A DNA stretch of 64,000 nucleotides from Acanthamoeba castellanii str. Neff (lineage: Eukaryota > Discosea > Longamoebia > Acanthamoebidae). The notes beneath the pieces were generated by a model. It worked only from the letters and a program-made list of their open reading frames with translations. It was not told where the DNA came from and ran no database searches. Position 1 is the first letter of the stretch. Each line of letters starts with the position of its first letter. Both the position numbers and the translations under genes were made by a program. Shown here in pieces: positions 32,876-45,585 of this stretch. The stretch lies in NCBI RefSeq assembly GCF_000313135.1, contig NW_004457252.1:109437-173436 (forward strand), given 5' to 3'.

Positions 32876-35800
32876 CTACTCCATGACGTCGAGAGACGGC
32901 GCTGCCTCACCCGCCGCCTGAGCAGCAGCGGCGGCAGCGGCGGCAGGAGCTTCCTCCATGTCGTCGGTCGGCTGCGGAAGCTTTCCTTCATCGGCGCCTT
33001 CCTCCTCCTTCGCGGCCTTCTCCTTCCGCTGCTCCTCTTCCTCTTCCTGGCGGAGCTCCTCCTCGAGGTGGTCGACTTCGACGTCGACGTCGTCGGCCGC
33101 CACGATGGGCTCCTCCTGCTCCTCCGCGACCTCGTTTCTGGCCTCCGCCCGGCCCTCCTCTTCCTCCTCCCCCTGGGAATGGGCGGGGGAGGAGCTGCTC
33201 CGGCGCTTCCTCCGCCCGCCCTCGGCCTCCTTGCCCTTCTTCTGCTTGTTGGCCAGGCTCGCCAGCCTCTGCCTCATCGAACCGCCGCCGCCAATCTTCT
33301 CCTTCTTCTCCCTCTTCCTCTTCTTCTTTCCGCCCTCGGCCTCCTTCCCTTCGCCCTGGCCCTCTTCCTCCTCTCCTCCGCCTTCTTCTTCTTCTCCGTC
33401 GCCTCGGCTCCTCCGCTGCCGCTTGCCTCCTCGGCTTTTCCGACGACCGCCGCCGCCGCTCTTCTCTTCTCCGTGGTCGTCGTTGCCGCCGGAGTCGCCC
33501 TCGGCCTCGTCGTCGCCGCTCTTGGGCAGCTCCCGGTCGTCGTCCTCCCCCTCCGCGTCGTCGTCGTCGTCGTCCAAGTCTGAGCCCGAGTAGAAGTCAT
33601 CCTATCCCCCCCCCCATGTGAGACCAAACGATCGACAACCGCGTGGGCGTGCGTGTCGTGTCGTGTCGTTGGTCGTGTCGTGTCTGAGTGAGTGCGCGTG
33701 CGTACAGGCTTCCGCTTCTTCTTCTTGGGGGTGGTGGAGGAGCCGCTTCGCCTGCGTCGCTCGGAGGGTTCGTCGCCGTCGGCCGCGGCGCCGGACTGGC
33801 GGCGAGACGCGCCCTTCTTGGGCGTGGGTTCGCGCGGGGCGGGCGCCTCGCGCGAGGCCCATGTGGCCTGGAGCATCTCGAGGTGCTTCTTCTTGTCCTC
33901 GGCCATGCGCTGCAGGCGCGCCTTCTCGTCCTCGATGGCCTGCACCCTCTCCAGCTCGGCCTTGCGCCGCTTCTCCGCCTCTTCCGCGGCCGCCTGGCGC
34001 TGGGACTCGCGCTTGCGGGCGGTCTCGGTCTCGTCGGTCTCGGCTTGGGCCACCAGGGCCTCGAGGGTGGTGACGTAGGCGCGGCACTTGGCGGCGTGCT
34101 TCTCGGCCTGCTTGGGGTTGAAGTTGAGGCGCGCGTGGGGCGTCTTGGCCGGGATGGTGGCCAGGTGGGTGAAGGTGCGCTCGGCCACGCGCAGCTCGGC
34201 GAGGGCCGACTTCATCTCGCCGGCGAGCAGGCTCTTCTTCTCCGTCTTCTCCTTCTTCACCACCTGCCGCGCGTAGGCCTCCTGCGACAGGGCCAGGTTG
34301 AACCACAGCTGGTTGTTGTTGGGGCTGAGCCGCAGCGCCTTCAGCAGCACCTGCATACACGCGTTCCGTGACGTCAGCCCCCCCCCGCAATGTCACGTAA
34401 CTATGTGCGGAATGTTGCATACCTGCTTGCATTCCTGCATGTGGCCGTACTCGAAGTAGGCCTTGGCGAGGAAGAGCATGACCTCGGGGTCCTTGTTGCC
34501 GAAGAACTTGCGGAGGCAGTTCTGGTACATCTTGATGGCGTTCACGAACTCGCCCTGCGCCAGGTAGACGTGGCCTAGGTTGAGCCACACGTCCGGCATG
34601 GTCGTGGTCGCCTCGCGGACTTTGATGAAGAAGTCCTTGGCCTCGTTGAGCTCGTTCCGCTCGGCCAGGATGATGCCCAGCCCGTTCGCGGCGTACATGT
34701 TGGCCGGATTCTTGAGCAGCACCCGCCAGTAGTGGTCCATCGCATGCTGCAAATACCTATATCCGCAACAATTTAGATACACACAGTAAATAGCAATAAT
34801 AAAATGAAAAACAGATGAAATTAACAAGAAAAAGTGAGTCATAGCTGACCGAGCAAACGGTGGTGATTGTAACGGGCGGCGGGAACGGTGGCACGTACTT
34901 CTCGGCCTTGTCCTTCTTGTCGAACTTGGCGGCGTAGAAGATGTTGCCGAGAGCGAGGAGCACGTAGGGATCGCTGGGGCGATCTTGAGGATGTGTTCGA
35001 ACTTCTTCTGGCCCGGCTGCCACTCCTCCTTCTGCAGGTGGAGGTTGCCCAGCAGGCACCAGGCCTCCGGGTGCGACTCGTTGATGGCGAACGTCTCTGC
35101 ATAGAGAGAAGAGAGAGAGAGAGAGATTTGTTAGATCAGCAATAGAGTTGTCGCGTGATGGCGTCGTGTCGCCAGTGTGCTGCGCGTGTCGCGTAGCGTA
35201 GCGCTGGCCAAAAGGAAGAGAGCGAGAGCGAGAGCGAGAGAAAGAGAATGACTCGAACCTTTAAACCACTCGGAGGCCTCGAAGATGTGTCCCTTGTCCC
35301 GGGCCATGCAGCCCAGCCGCAAGTAGCAGTCCACGTAGTTGGGGTGCTCCTTGAGGATCGCTTTGTACAGACTGGCCGCCTGCTCCGACCTGTGTGATTG
35401 AATAGTTTTTTATATAAATATTTTTAATATGATATATTAAAATTATATTAAATATATATGTAACATGTACATAACTCACATCAGCATCCGCACACCACTG
35501 CACGCACACGCAGACACGACCACACACGACACACACACGCGCGCGAAATAGCGAGGCTAGAGGGTACCTGTGCTGGGCCTCATAGAGGCGACCGAGGTTG
35601 TAGAGGGTGGTGATGTCGAGTGCCTTGAATTCCTCCTCGGTGGCCCCGGATTCGGCGAGCGCGAGGCGGTAGGCCTGCTCGGCGCCCTCGACGTTGCCCA
35701 GCTGGTGTCGGAGCACGCCCACGTTGTTCCACAGCTCGATGGGCACGGGCTCGCCCTGGGCCTGGAGCAGGGTGGTGGCCTTTTCGTAGGCCTTGAGAGC

Positions 35801-37710
35801 CTCGGTGTAGTTCTTCTGGCGCTCGACCAGGTCGCCCAGCTCGACCCACGCCTCGGTGTCCTTCGGGTGCGTTTCGGTGATGCGGCGGAAGTGGTGGATG
35901 GCCTTGTCGCGCTTGCCCGTGTGTGCGTAGAGCGAGGCCAGGATCTTGAGGGTCTCGTAGTTGTCCGGGTACTTCTTGTTCACCACCTCGAACGACGCGA
36001 TCGCCTTGGCCGTCTCGCCCTTGGCCAGGTACATCTGCCCGAGCCCGTAGTGCGCCAGCGTGTACTCCGGCCACATGTCCGTCGCCCTGCCATTATCGCA
36101 CAGCGCACATGTCAGCTCACTCCAACACACACACGACACACACGACACACACCGGGCGAGGCGAAATTACTGATAGTAGCAGGTGAAGGCCTTCTCGTAG
36201 TCCTCCTGGGCGTGGTAGGCGCGCGCAAAGTGGAAGAAGCTCTCGGCCTTGATCTCGCGCACGGTGGTGTTGTTGAAGGCGGCCTGGGCCAAGTGGATGG
36301 TCTTCTTGTACTCCTTCTTGTAGAAGAAGTGGTTGGCCAGGTGGTTGAGCACGAACGAGTTCGACGGGTCGGCGTCATAGGCCTGCTTGAGGAGCGACAT
36401 GGCGCGGTGTACGGCCTTGGGCTTGGCCGTGTTGAGCTCGAGCACGGCCAGGGCGGCCAACGCGGGCACGTTGTCGGGCTCGAGCACGAGCACGCGCTCA
36501 AAGGCCTTGCGGGCGAGCTCCAGCCGGTTGAGGCGGTAGTGGCAGAAGGCCAGGCCCAGCCGCACCGCACCCGGGCACGACGGGTTGAGCTCCAGCACCT
36601 TCCGGTAGTACCCGAACGCCTCCTCGTAGTTCTTCTTGTTGTACGCGATGCACGCCTGACATCATAACAACAATAAATATAAATCATTATAAATAAACAA
36701 AAAACAAACAAACAAACAATTACGGTCACAACGGATGTTGGTTGGTTGGTTGCGCAAAGTACCTTGCCGAGGAGGGCCGGGGCGTTGGCTGCGTTGCCAT
36801 CGAGCACGGTGTCGAAGTACTTGTCGGCTCGATCAGCCGAGCCTTTGCATAGCAGCAGCACACCTACATGTGCACCCGCACCCCCTCGCGTTGTTTAGCC
36901 AACAACAACACTACCAGCAACCAACAAGAACAGTGTGCACAATAGCGCAGCGTGTGCGTGAGGCACGGTGGCGATGGAGACAGCACCTTTGCCGACCCAG
37001 GTCATCTCCTGCTGCACGTCGATCTTGTCGGCCTTGTTGTAGTTGTTGGTAGCCAGATCGTAGAACTGGTCGCGCTGGGCGTCCTTGGACTTGACGGCGA
37101 GTTTGATGTAGTAGCCGGCCAACACGTTGAGGATGGCAATGCGCTGCCGCTTCGACTCCTCGTCCATGTACCGCGGTACATGCTCCAGACCTGCATCATC
37201 ACCGCCATCACCGACCCCCGTCGTCATTCACACATAGCCTTGGTGCCGGCCGCGGCGCTACAAAGTACAACAAGGGCGGTTGTACGTACTCTCATCTGAG
37301 CCCTCGTCGAGGATGAGCTTGAAGTTTTCAGGCATGCCCTGTTTGTAGTACTCCACCTAAAAAAAAGACAGCAACCATGAAGTGGGTTCAGAATCGTGTA
37401 GAAGATTATTTGGGGGGGGGTGCGATGAACAAGAGGATTCGGTGTGGGGAGGTACAGCAAATTTGAGCCAAACGTCGAGCGGGGCGAGCTCGGCCTTGAG
37501 GATATCCACGATGTCGTTGGCATCTTTAGGCAGCTCACTCACATTGACGCGCACGCACTCATCGGATCCATGCACTGGAATGAGAATCGCTTCCTCGGTA
37601 TCGCCTTGCGCTCCTCCCTCCTCGTGATCGGGATGGAACACATCCATCTCGTCGCTGCCGTCACGACCGTAGCTGCTGTCGAGGTCCATCCCAGCAGCCT
37701 TGCCGTCCAT
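32876..37710 (-). CDS. CTR9: CTR9, Paf1 complex TPR subunit
   Basis: Scaffold subunit of the Paf1 complex, which travels with RNA polymerase II and is needed for H2B ubiquitination and H3K4/K36 methylation. The ATG is at 37708-37710 and the TAG at 32876-32878, with about 13 exons and roughly 1,050-1,100 residues. The N-terminus has the typical CTR9 layout: [35 protein letters not shown], then [13 protein letters not shown] long TPR array follows (for example [73 protein letters not shown]). The C-terminal part is a Lys/Glu-rich coiled coil, then about 230 residues of Asp/Glu/Lys/Arg/Ser low complexity (33577-32876) ending SLDVME. The charged tail is usual for the family. Introns include CGACACACA-type repeats. 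Its start faces the GLRX3 start across 77 bp. Confidence 0.95.
36126..36152. repeat. CGACACACA nonamer repeat, intronic
   Basis: Two to three CGACACACA units in a CTR9 intron, antisense to the gene. Confidence 0.65.
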
Positions 37711-37787
37711 CGCAACAAAGATCGACGTGCTTTTTTCACAGCCCAAGTCTTTGTTTTTTTGGAATTTTCTTGTTTGGTGTTTCAAAT
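37711..37787. promoter_or_regulatory. 77-bp divergent promoter space, CTR9 / GLRX3
   Basis: Only 77 bp separate the two ATGs (152 bp if GLRX3 starts at 37863). The sequence is T-rich on the plus strand (TTTGTTTTTTTGGAATTTTC). Both promoters must lie here or overlap the first exons. Confidence 0.5.
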
Positions 37788-39411
37788 ATGTTTGGTAACG
37801 CCGAAACGGAAAAACAACAATCACCACAGCAGCATCATCAAATCAACAGCAGACAGCAGCAAATGGCGACAGTGATTCATGCAACTGAGGTGGCCCAGGT
37901 TGCCGCGGCTGTGAGCTCGTGTGCCGGCGTGCTCCACTTTTGGGCGGAGTGGTGCGGTCCGGCCAAGCAGATGAGCGCCATCTTCGCCGAACTCGCCCGT
38001 GCCAACCCCACCATTACCTTTGTAGAGGTAAGCTCTCCCCCGCCCCTCGGCCTTGCCCTTCGTGAGATATGCATGCCCCCGCCCACGACTGAAATGCTGG
38101 ATGGAATGGAATGGTGATTGCGCGTAGGTGGAGGCTGAGAAGTTGCCCGAGGTCGCCGAGCGCTATGACGTCAAGGCCGTGCCCTACTTCGTCTTCCTCC
38201 TCGTACGTGCTGCATGCTCCTCGGCCGCGGTGGTGCTGCGCGTGGGGCGAAAAGAAGACGACGAAGAAGAATGACTGAACGACGACGTACGGCGCATGTG
38301 GTGGTGGGTGATGGAACACACCACAGGGCGGCAAGGTGAAGGAGTCGGTCGAGGGCGCCAACCCGCCCGAGGTGGTGCGCGCCGTGCGCGAACTCGCCGC
38401 GGCGGCAGCATCGGGCAGCACCGCCACCGCCGTCAAGGCGGCCTCCGCGCCCCAGGCCGCTGCCACCAGCGCCGCTGCCGCCTCTCCGGAGGACGTCCAG
38501 GCCCGGCTCACCAAGCTCACCTCCTTCGCTCCCGTCATGCTCTTCATGAAGGGTCCGCACACTTCTCTCTCCCCACAGCGCAGGCAAACTCATGATAATG
38601 ATAATGATAACGTTGATGTTGTTGATGTTGTTGATGTTGATGATGCAGGCACGCCTGAGGCGCCCAAGTGCGGCTTCAGCAGGAAGATTGTGGAGATACT
38701 CAACCAGGAGCACGTCCGGTTCGGCTCCTTTGACATCCTGAGCGACAACGAGGTGCGGGAGGGGCTCAAGAAGCTGAGCAACTGGCCCACCTACCCGCAG
38801 CTCTACGTCAACGGCAAGCTCATTGGCGGCCTCGACATCGTCAAGGAGCTCCACGAGGAGGGCGAGTTCCCCTCCGTCTTCCCCAAGCAGGTGCGCGCCT
38901 CCCTCCCCCGCGCTTCGCACGTTGTTGTGCGCACACTGGTGAATAGTAGCTTACGTTTACTTGCACAACCACACGCGCCATCGCACGCATCAGGAGGACG
39001 ACCTGAACACGCGGCTGCAGAAGCTCATCAGCCAGGCGCCTGTCGTGCTCTTCATGAAGGGCAGCCCTGACGCCCCTCGCTGCGGCTTCTCCAATAAGTG
39101 CGCATCACCACCTTCCTCCTCCTCCCTCCGTGTTGCGTCATGTGCTATGTGGGCTCATCGGTAATGGTGTGTGTGTGTGTGTGTGTGGGCACCACAGGAC
39201 GGTGGCCCTGTTGCAGGGCGCTGGGATCAAGTTCGCGCACTTTGACATCCTGAGCGACAGCGAGGTGCGGGAGGGGCTCAAGAAGTACAGCAACTGGCCC
39301 ACCTACCCGCAACTCTACGTGAGTGGCAAGCTCGTCGGCGGCCTTGACATCATCAAGGAAATGCACGAAGAGGGTGAACTCCTCGCCGTCATCCCGCCCG
39401 AGGCCAAATAA
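37788..39411 (+). CDS. GLRX3: Glutaredoxin-3 / PICOT-type monothiol glutaredoxin (Trx-Grx-Grx)
   Basis: Cytosolic multidomain monothiol glutaredoxin; the family binds [2Fe-2S] clusters with glutathione and distributes iron (family knowledge). Exons 37788-38027, 38128-38202, 38327-38552, 38649-38890, 38994-39097 and 39198-39411 give 366 residues. Domains: thioredoxin-like ([37 protein letters not shown]), an Ala/Ser linker, Grx-1 ([35 protein letters not shown]) and Grx-2 ([37 protein letters not shown]). Both Grx domains keep CGFS. The Trx domain has WCGPA with only the first Cys. Two Grx repeats match animal and plant PICOT rather than the single-Grx yeast forms. The start may instead be the ATG at 37863, which gives [12 protein letters not shown]; the longer form adds a Gln-rich 25-residue leader. 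Confidence 0.97.
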
Positions 39412-39513
39412 TAACTTGCCGGGAGCAAAGTAATGATGTACCGTGTGGAGTAAGGAGCTAGCCACAATAACTTCTAAGTTCTAACTCCTTTCTGGCGACT
39501 TTTACAAAGTGCT

Positions 39514-39519
39514 AATAAA
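39514..39519 (+). terminator. Poly(A) signal AATAAA of GLRX3
   Basis: Canonical AATAAA 103 nt after the GLRX3 stop codon; assigned by position. Confidence 0.5.
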
Positions 39520-40094
39520 TCCTCGCACCTGAATGGCTGTGCGCCGGTTGGTTTCTCCTGAGAAAGGACCATAAATGGAGGGGCGGCTTGTACAACAAAC
39601 TGTTGCAAGGGAAAAAGGGCAGATGAACAAGCAGACAAGTTTATGGCAAAATATAGGATCAGGGGAGAAAAAGGAAAACTTGATGGCTCATAACTGCTCT
39701 GTAGTGGGGAAGAGGTGCTGATGGTGAGGAAAAAAAGTGTGAGTAGAGTGGTGAAATGTATTATGGAATACAAACTGCTTACCTATGTATTGGAAAGTAG
39801 CCACTGGCTAAGGAAGTTGTTGACTTCCTCCAAAGCTGGTTTGAAGGATGAAGGGCGAAGTCTGGGTGTTAGGGAAGTGTCCTGTGGACTATCATCAGGG
39901 TGCTGGAGAGCTTCCTTCATTGTAAAGCTTTTTTTGGCTGAGGTTTGATGAACAAGAGAGCATCTGAACCAACCCTCTTGCCTCTCTGAGCTGTTCTTTG
40001 TAGTCATTGTTTGCAGTGAAGGTAAGTATTCCAGAATACTGCCCTGTTTGTCTTGTTGAGTACATTCTCTGTTCTGACTGGCTTTTTTCTGCAG

Positions 40095-40453
40095 AGGAGT
40101 GTGACCAGATCATGAACTGCAAGGAATCAGCCACATGTAAAATTTGCTGCTTTGCCCAGGATCACTTGCTGTGGGTTGCTGGTGGCAACCACAGGTGGGA
40201 GGTGTACCTGCGCCTGAACAGTGAGGGAGTGCTGGACCCTGGGAATCACTGGTTGTGCTGTCTCACCACTCTCTACTGGTGGCTGGACTTCAGCCCCAAG
40301 ACCATGCAAGAGGTCACCCTTCTTGCTGACTGCCAGAATGTCAACAGCTCACTCTGCAGTGAGATGTTTTTCTGCAACAAGGTGAAGTCCCCTTTCTTTC
40401 TTTTTTTTGTGTTTTATGCACTAACTTTGCTTCCACAGCTTGCCATCAGCTGA
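40095..40453 (+). CDS. Possible exon of an unrecognised Cys-rich protein (partial)
   Basis: Open exon following a canonical intron at 40022-40094 (donor GTAAGT, acceptor TTTTTTCTGCAG). Reads EECDQIMNCKESATCKICCF, then LLWVAGGNHRWEVYLRL, and a tail rich in Leu, Trp and Cys. It ends at a stop at 40451-40453, either straight through or after a second intron-like stretch (donor GTGAAG near 40382, acceptor CCACAG near 40440). No start codon can be found in the open frame upstream of the intron, so the gene is incomplete or the model is wrong. The base composition is lower in GC than surrounding genes. No family recognised. Confidence 0.3.
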
Positions 40454-40591
40454 GCGCAATACCAATGTCAGCCTCAGAAGTCAACCAGCCAGCTTGACCT
40501 TCAACATGGCGACTTCAAGGGTTGCCACAAGTGAATAATAATAATGATAGTACTAACGCCACTCTATTGCGGTAAGGGTACATGCGGGTGG

Positions 40592-41543
40592 TCACTGCAC
40601 GCCGAGCAGTTTCTTGTACTGCTCATAGGCGGTGAAGGTGAGGGACGCTGCTGGCATCAAATACATCAATCGCGGACCTGCGGACGACGACCACCAGCCA
40701 CCAGCCGCCACCAGCAGCCACGGCACGCCAAAGGTCAGCACAATCGAATCGGCGGCAGCGGCGGCAGCGGCGGCAGCAGCAGCAGCCAACGGCTCGAGGG
40801 CACCCAGTGGGTGTGGCGCGTTGGAGGGGTGCTGGCGGCGTGAAGCCGGTGTCCTCGCCGTGTGGGTGGGGTGTTTGTGCCTCCTCCTCCTCCTTTCAGG
40901 TGGGAGAGGAGTGGAGAGGAGTGCCCAAGGCGTACCCAAGCCGCGGGTGAGTCCGCGAGGTCCCTCCTCCTGCAGGATGACCCGGAAGGTGGACAGGATG
41001 CCCTTGTAGCGCTCCCTCTCCTGCCACGCCACACGCCACACGCCACACGCCACACGCCAGCGACGACGACGACGACGGAACGGTTCACGCGCCCGTATGT
41101 GAGCTTCCGGGGATCACCGGTGTTTGGCCACCGCACGACCGCCAACGGGGAGCGCGCACCTCAGGAGGAAGAGTGGCGAGGGTCTGTAGGCGGGTCTTGA
41201 CGACGTCGAACGGGATGGTGCACGTCGCCGCGCAGCCGCCGGCCAGCGCCCCGGCCAGCAGATGGTTGTAGGCGTGCTCCCCGTCCTGCCCGCGCCGCGG
41301 ATGAGGGGAGTGGTCACAACGCGAGCAGCTCCTCTCAGTCTCTCTCTCCCCCCCAATGGATGGGCACGTGTGTGTGGGCGGCGGGAAATGGCCTGGGGGG
41401 GAGGTTTGGAGGGTTGGGGGGGGCACACCTTCATGTAGAGCACCTGGGCCTGCTTGGACAGCTCGTAGGTGAGGAAGTAGACCATCGCAAACGGCACGTC
41501 CCGCATTGCGGCGATCGTATAGCCTGCTCGCACCCCCGCATGG

Positions 41544-41577
<34 letters not shown>

Positions 41578-43202
41578 CCTCTATCTATATCTATAGAGAG
41601 AGAGAGAGTGGCGTGGCGCATGTGGATGCGGTGTCGTGTGATGTGTCGTGTGCGGAGCACCTGCCCACAGCCCGCGCCAGCCTTCGGTCTTGATGAGCAG
41701 CCGCAGCGCCGCAAAAGTGCCCAATCCCTGTTCGCCGCGACCACACACACCCGCATGGCATCCGCCGTAAGGCATCCCCCCCAAATGTGTGGTCAATAAT
41801 GGCGGCGGGGGGGGGCGCGGGTACGGGGGCGGCGCGGGCAGGGAGGAGAGGAAGGAGAGGAGGCGAGGCCACGTGCACGCCACCTTGTACTGAGAGCGGA
41901 GGAGGCTGCCCTGCACCTGCAGCCGCTGTCGCAGGATGTCAAACGGCGTCCGGCACGCGGTACCCAGCAGGCGTGCGAGGCCACCTGACGCACAGGCCGC
42001 CGCCGCCGCCGCCGGTATCATCAGTGGGCGTTAACATACACAATCCGCAGACCAGTGCGCGCGGGCGCCGTCGTGTGGGTGCCTCCGCACCGGCAGCCGC
42101 ACAACGGACTGCAGCGGCACATCCACACTAGTGGCTACCCCAGCGCTGGGAGAGATTGGGGGAGGGAGGGAGGGCAAGTACCGGCGATGAGGGGCACGGC
42201 CGGGTGCTTGAATATGAAGTTGTTGTGGTTGGTCCTGTCACCCGTGGTATACATCTTGAGGAGGGCCTTGAATTGTTCGTAGAACATGAAGGAGATGGCC
42301 GCCGCCGGTGTTATGTACCTGCGGACCCCACCCAACAAGTGTGACACCCAGTTCCAGACGACGACGACGACGTCAGGATTCTACGAATAAACAAGCAAAA
42401 CTGGTTAAAACAAACAAAAAAATTGTTCACTACTGGAGGGCCACGTGGTGCCTCTGAGGCGCCCAATCCTGTGTGGGGAGAGGTGAGGAGAGAGGAGGAG
42501 GGGAGCACACATGAGGCGCGGCGGGAGACCCTTGAAGAAGCCCAGCACGCCTTCTTCCTTGAGGATGGTCACCAGGGCGTGCCGCGCGCCTTCGTACCTG
42601 GAGCCAGGAAGGGGCGCGTATCCTGATGGTGAGCAGCGCATGGCAACGTTAACCACCACCCATTCGTATGGGTGATGCAGACGTGACACACGCGACACAC
42701 GACTCACAGGCACGCGACGAGTTCATTCACAACTCACACACGGCACACGCACACGCGCACGGCACGATAGAAACATCACACACGCCTCGTTGATAAGGGA
42801 GGTGGGCAGCACGTACTGGCGAACGGACTTGAATCGGCCCTGGAACTGGAGTCTCGTCTTGATGGTGTCTGCAGGCGGGCGGGCAGTGGGTTAACACCCC
42901 CCCCCCGAGTGATCCGCGCAGTGGTGAGAAGCAATGGCGGGCGTGTGCCGCGCGTGCTCGGGGCAGGTGCGGAACACAGAAGGGGACGTACCGATGGGCG
43001 ACATTAGCACGGCTGCCGTCACGCGAGCAGAGGCGCCTGCCGCAAAGTATCGCCCGAGGCGGCGCCAATCGGCTTGTCCGCCCAGCTTCTCCCTGTCTGC
43101 CCCCAGTGCGCACAGGAAAAACCAAAAATCATTTAAAATGTATATATCAAAGTATAAATTAAATTGTCATGCCGTGTTGAGCGCTGTTGTACCTTTGTTC
43201 AT
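40592..43202 (-). CDS. Mitochondrial carrier family protein, substrate unassigned
   Basis: Inner-membrane carrier with the ATG at 43200-43202 and the TGA at 40592-40594; about ten exons, the first coding only MNK. Three repeats are present with good signatures: MSPIDTIKTRLQFQG, RTPFDILRQRLQVQG and CTIPFDVVKTRLQ. The matching even-helix stretches are ITPAAAISFMFYEQFKALL, RDVPFAMVYFLTYELSKQ and LMPAASLTFTAYEQYKKLL. All three P-x-D-x-x-K/R motifs are intact. RDVPFxxxYFxxYE recalls SLC25A39/40 and related carriers, but this is not enough to name a substrate. The first exon is only ten bases, so the start depends on one splice join. Clearly different in all motifs from the carrier at 27238-28781. 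Confidence 0.88.
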
Positions 43203-43517
43203 CGCGCCGGGGCTCTCCTTCCTTTTGTGTTTTGCGGCCGCCCCAAGTGCAGGCCTTTGACCCCGGCGTGATCTAGATGGGGTCCAATCTGTGCTGCTGG
43301 AGTAAAAACAAAGAAATTGGACAGGAAATGTTGTATCCTGGCGTTGTTTCTTGTTTACTCTTCCTGCTCTTGCGGGCCAACAGTTACAGGCCTTGTGTGG
43401 AAACTCTGGTAGCCAGACCAATTCACACCACCAATACACTCTTTCAAGGGACCAGGAGTGTGAACATCCCCTCCCCAGATATACCTCGGCACGAAATACA
43501 CTTCGCGCCACATCCGG
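43203..43517. promoter_or_regulatory. Divergent intergenic space, carrier / RhoGEF
   Basis: 315 bp between the carrier ATG and the first plausible RhoGEF ATG, with an AT-rich core near 43137-43165 just inside the carrier's first intron. An ATG at 43277 opens a frame of about 118 codons that ends before the RhoGEF sequence begins in earnest; it could be a first exon or leader. Confidence 0.3.
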
Positions 43518-45525
43518 ATGTCGGCGCCCCCGAGGCGCCCCCCGCCCAGCCCGGGAGGCTGTTCGGGCTCCCACTCCACCATCATCCTCACCACCACCAC
43601 CTCGATCGGCTCCAACACCACGACCAGTAGTGTTAGTGGCGGCGGCGGCCCAGCTGTCGCTTCGCCCCCCCTGATCATCACCAAACCTCTGCCCATCCCT
43701 CCCGCTCAACGGCGAGGCGCCACGACTGCTATCATGGGACATCCTCGCCCACGTCGTCGTCGTCGTCCTCGTCGTCGTCGTCGTCTTTGTCCCACTCCTC
43801 GTCGGCTTTGCCGGCCGTGGCCAGAGGGGCCGGCGAGCACCACCAGCAGTTGCCCACGTGGCGGTCCCCCGTCTCACCTTTCCTGGGCCATCCGGCGGCG
43901 TCCTCGTCGTCTTCGGCTCGCACGTCCCCGCGCCCTGCGCTGCCCTCCCCCTCGTCATCCTCCTCCTCCTCCTCCTCCTCTTCGTCGTCATCCTCTTCCG
44001 CCGAGGACAGGCAGTTCCGGCGCAGCCTCCCGGTGCTGGCCCGCTCCCCGCGTGGCCCTCAATCACCAGCTGCTGCTGGTGGTGCTGCTGGTGCTGCGGG
44101 TGGTGGCGAGGCCTGCGGCAGCAGCACGACGGGCGGCAGCTCGCCGCGCACTCCCTCGTCGTCGTTCGCCGCCCTCCTGGGCGTCTTCTCCAACGGCGGG
44201 CAGGCCACACCCGCACGATCCCCTCTCCCCGAGCTGCGGTCCCCTCGCCACTCGCTCGTGGCGCCACTCACCCGACCCGCGCACCTGCCGCCCGGCCCCA
44301 CCACACAGCCACCAACGTTGCAGCAGCCGCCCCTCGTGCCGGCGCCAACGTTCGCCCACCACCACCACCACAGCCCCAAGGGAGTCCCCTCCCCACCGGT
44401 ACGTGGGCTCCTCCGCCGTTGCTGCAAAGCTCCGCAAGAACCAAACAACTAACGGTCGCGTGTCTGCCCCCCCCCCACACTACTCGCGGCACACGCGCAC
44501 GTGAGCAGACGACGCGGTCCCACGCCCTCGGGAGGCTGCCGGCACCAGTGACGCCCGCTCGAGACCGGTCTTCTACCGCCCCCGCAGGTACCGGTACCTC
44601 CTCCCACCCCAACACCACCGAGAGGCGGTAGGGCTCAACTCCCGTGCCCTCCGGTGGCTATGGTGGTGGGCGGTGGTGGTGCAGAATGGGAGCGAGCGTC
44701 AGCCATCGGCCCCGCGGCGGCCGCAGCGCCCCTGCTCAACAACAGCGCCGCCCCGAACTCGCCCCCGCGAAGAGAGAGGAGCGCGGCGATGGCGCCGTTC
44801 GACACGAAAGAAGACCGCACGTCGCCAAAGCAACGTTGCGAGGTCGAAGGTGAACCCGTTGTAGCCCACGTGGCGGCCGCCGCCGCCGCGGTGGTGGGTC
44901 CGGACAGCGACGCGGATGTACCCGAGAAGGAGCACACGTCGGCCGGCGAACCAGAACCGCCGTCGGAACCGGTGTGTCCTGTCAACCACCAGCGGAAAGT
45001 GGTGGGGGAGGTCAATAGTCACGGGCGCGAAGCTGAAGCAGAGGCTCCTACCCCCGCCACAGCCGATGATGATGCTGCTGCTGCTACTGCAGTACCATCA
45101 CCACCATCACCGCGATCACCATCACCATCACTAGCACCAGTGGCCGTTACCGATGCAGCTGCCCCGGACGAGGGCGCCAGCCATCAGCAGCTCGAAGCAG
45201 AGGCCACGGCCGAGACAGACGCCGTGGTGGTGGTGGAAGCGGCGGCGGGACCCGGGCTGGGCGAGTGGCAGGGGAGGAGAGACGAGGACGAGGTGTACAG
45301 CAGGGAGGACGGGTCGTTCCGGCGCGCCGACGGCACCTACGGCCACTGGGGCACCGACGGACACTACTACTACGTGGGCTTCTGGGGCGAGGACGGCCAG
45401 TACCACGAGGGCTACCGAGACAGCGACAACGTCTACTGGGAGGGTATACGCGACACACACGACACACACACCACACACACCCGACCTGCTTGACACACTC
45501 ACGCACACGCACACGCACACGCACG

Positions 45526-45585
<60 letters not shown>

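Larger units (their letters stand above)
39412..40591. other. Lower-GC island with exon-like pieces
   Basis: 1.18 kb between the GLRX3 stop and the next carrier's stop. It is visibly poorer in GC than its neighbours. It holds the GLRX3 poly(A) signal (39514-39519), a minus-strand ATG ORF of 74 codons (40007-39783; LEEVNNFLSQWLLSNT near its end) and a plus-strand spliced-looking exon (40095-40453, listed separately). No mobile-element ends or long repeats seen. Confidence 0.6.

Noticed and set aside
43167..44267. 366-codon minus-strand open frame opposite the RhoGEF N-terminus
   Set aside because: Arg/Thr/Gly-rich, overlapping the carrier's first exon and promoter, with no domain. The plus strand fits the RhoGEF extension better, though its exact start is unresolved.
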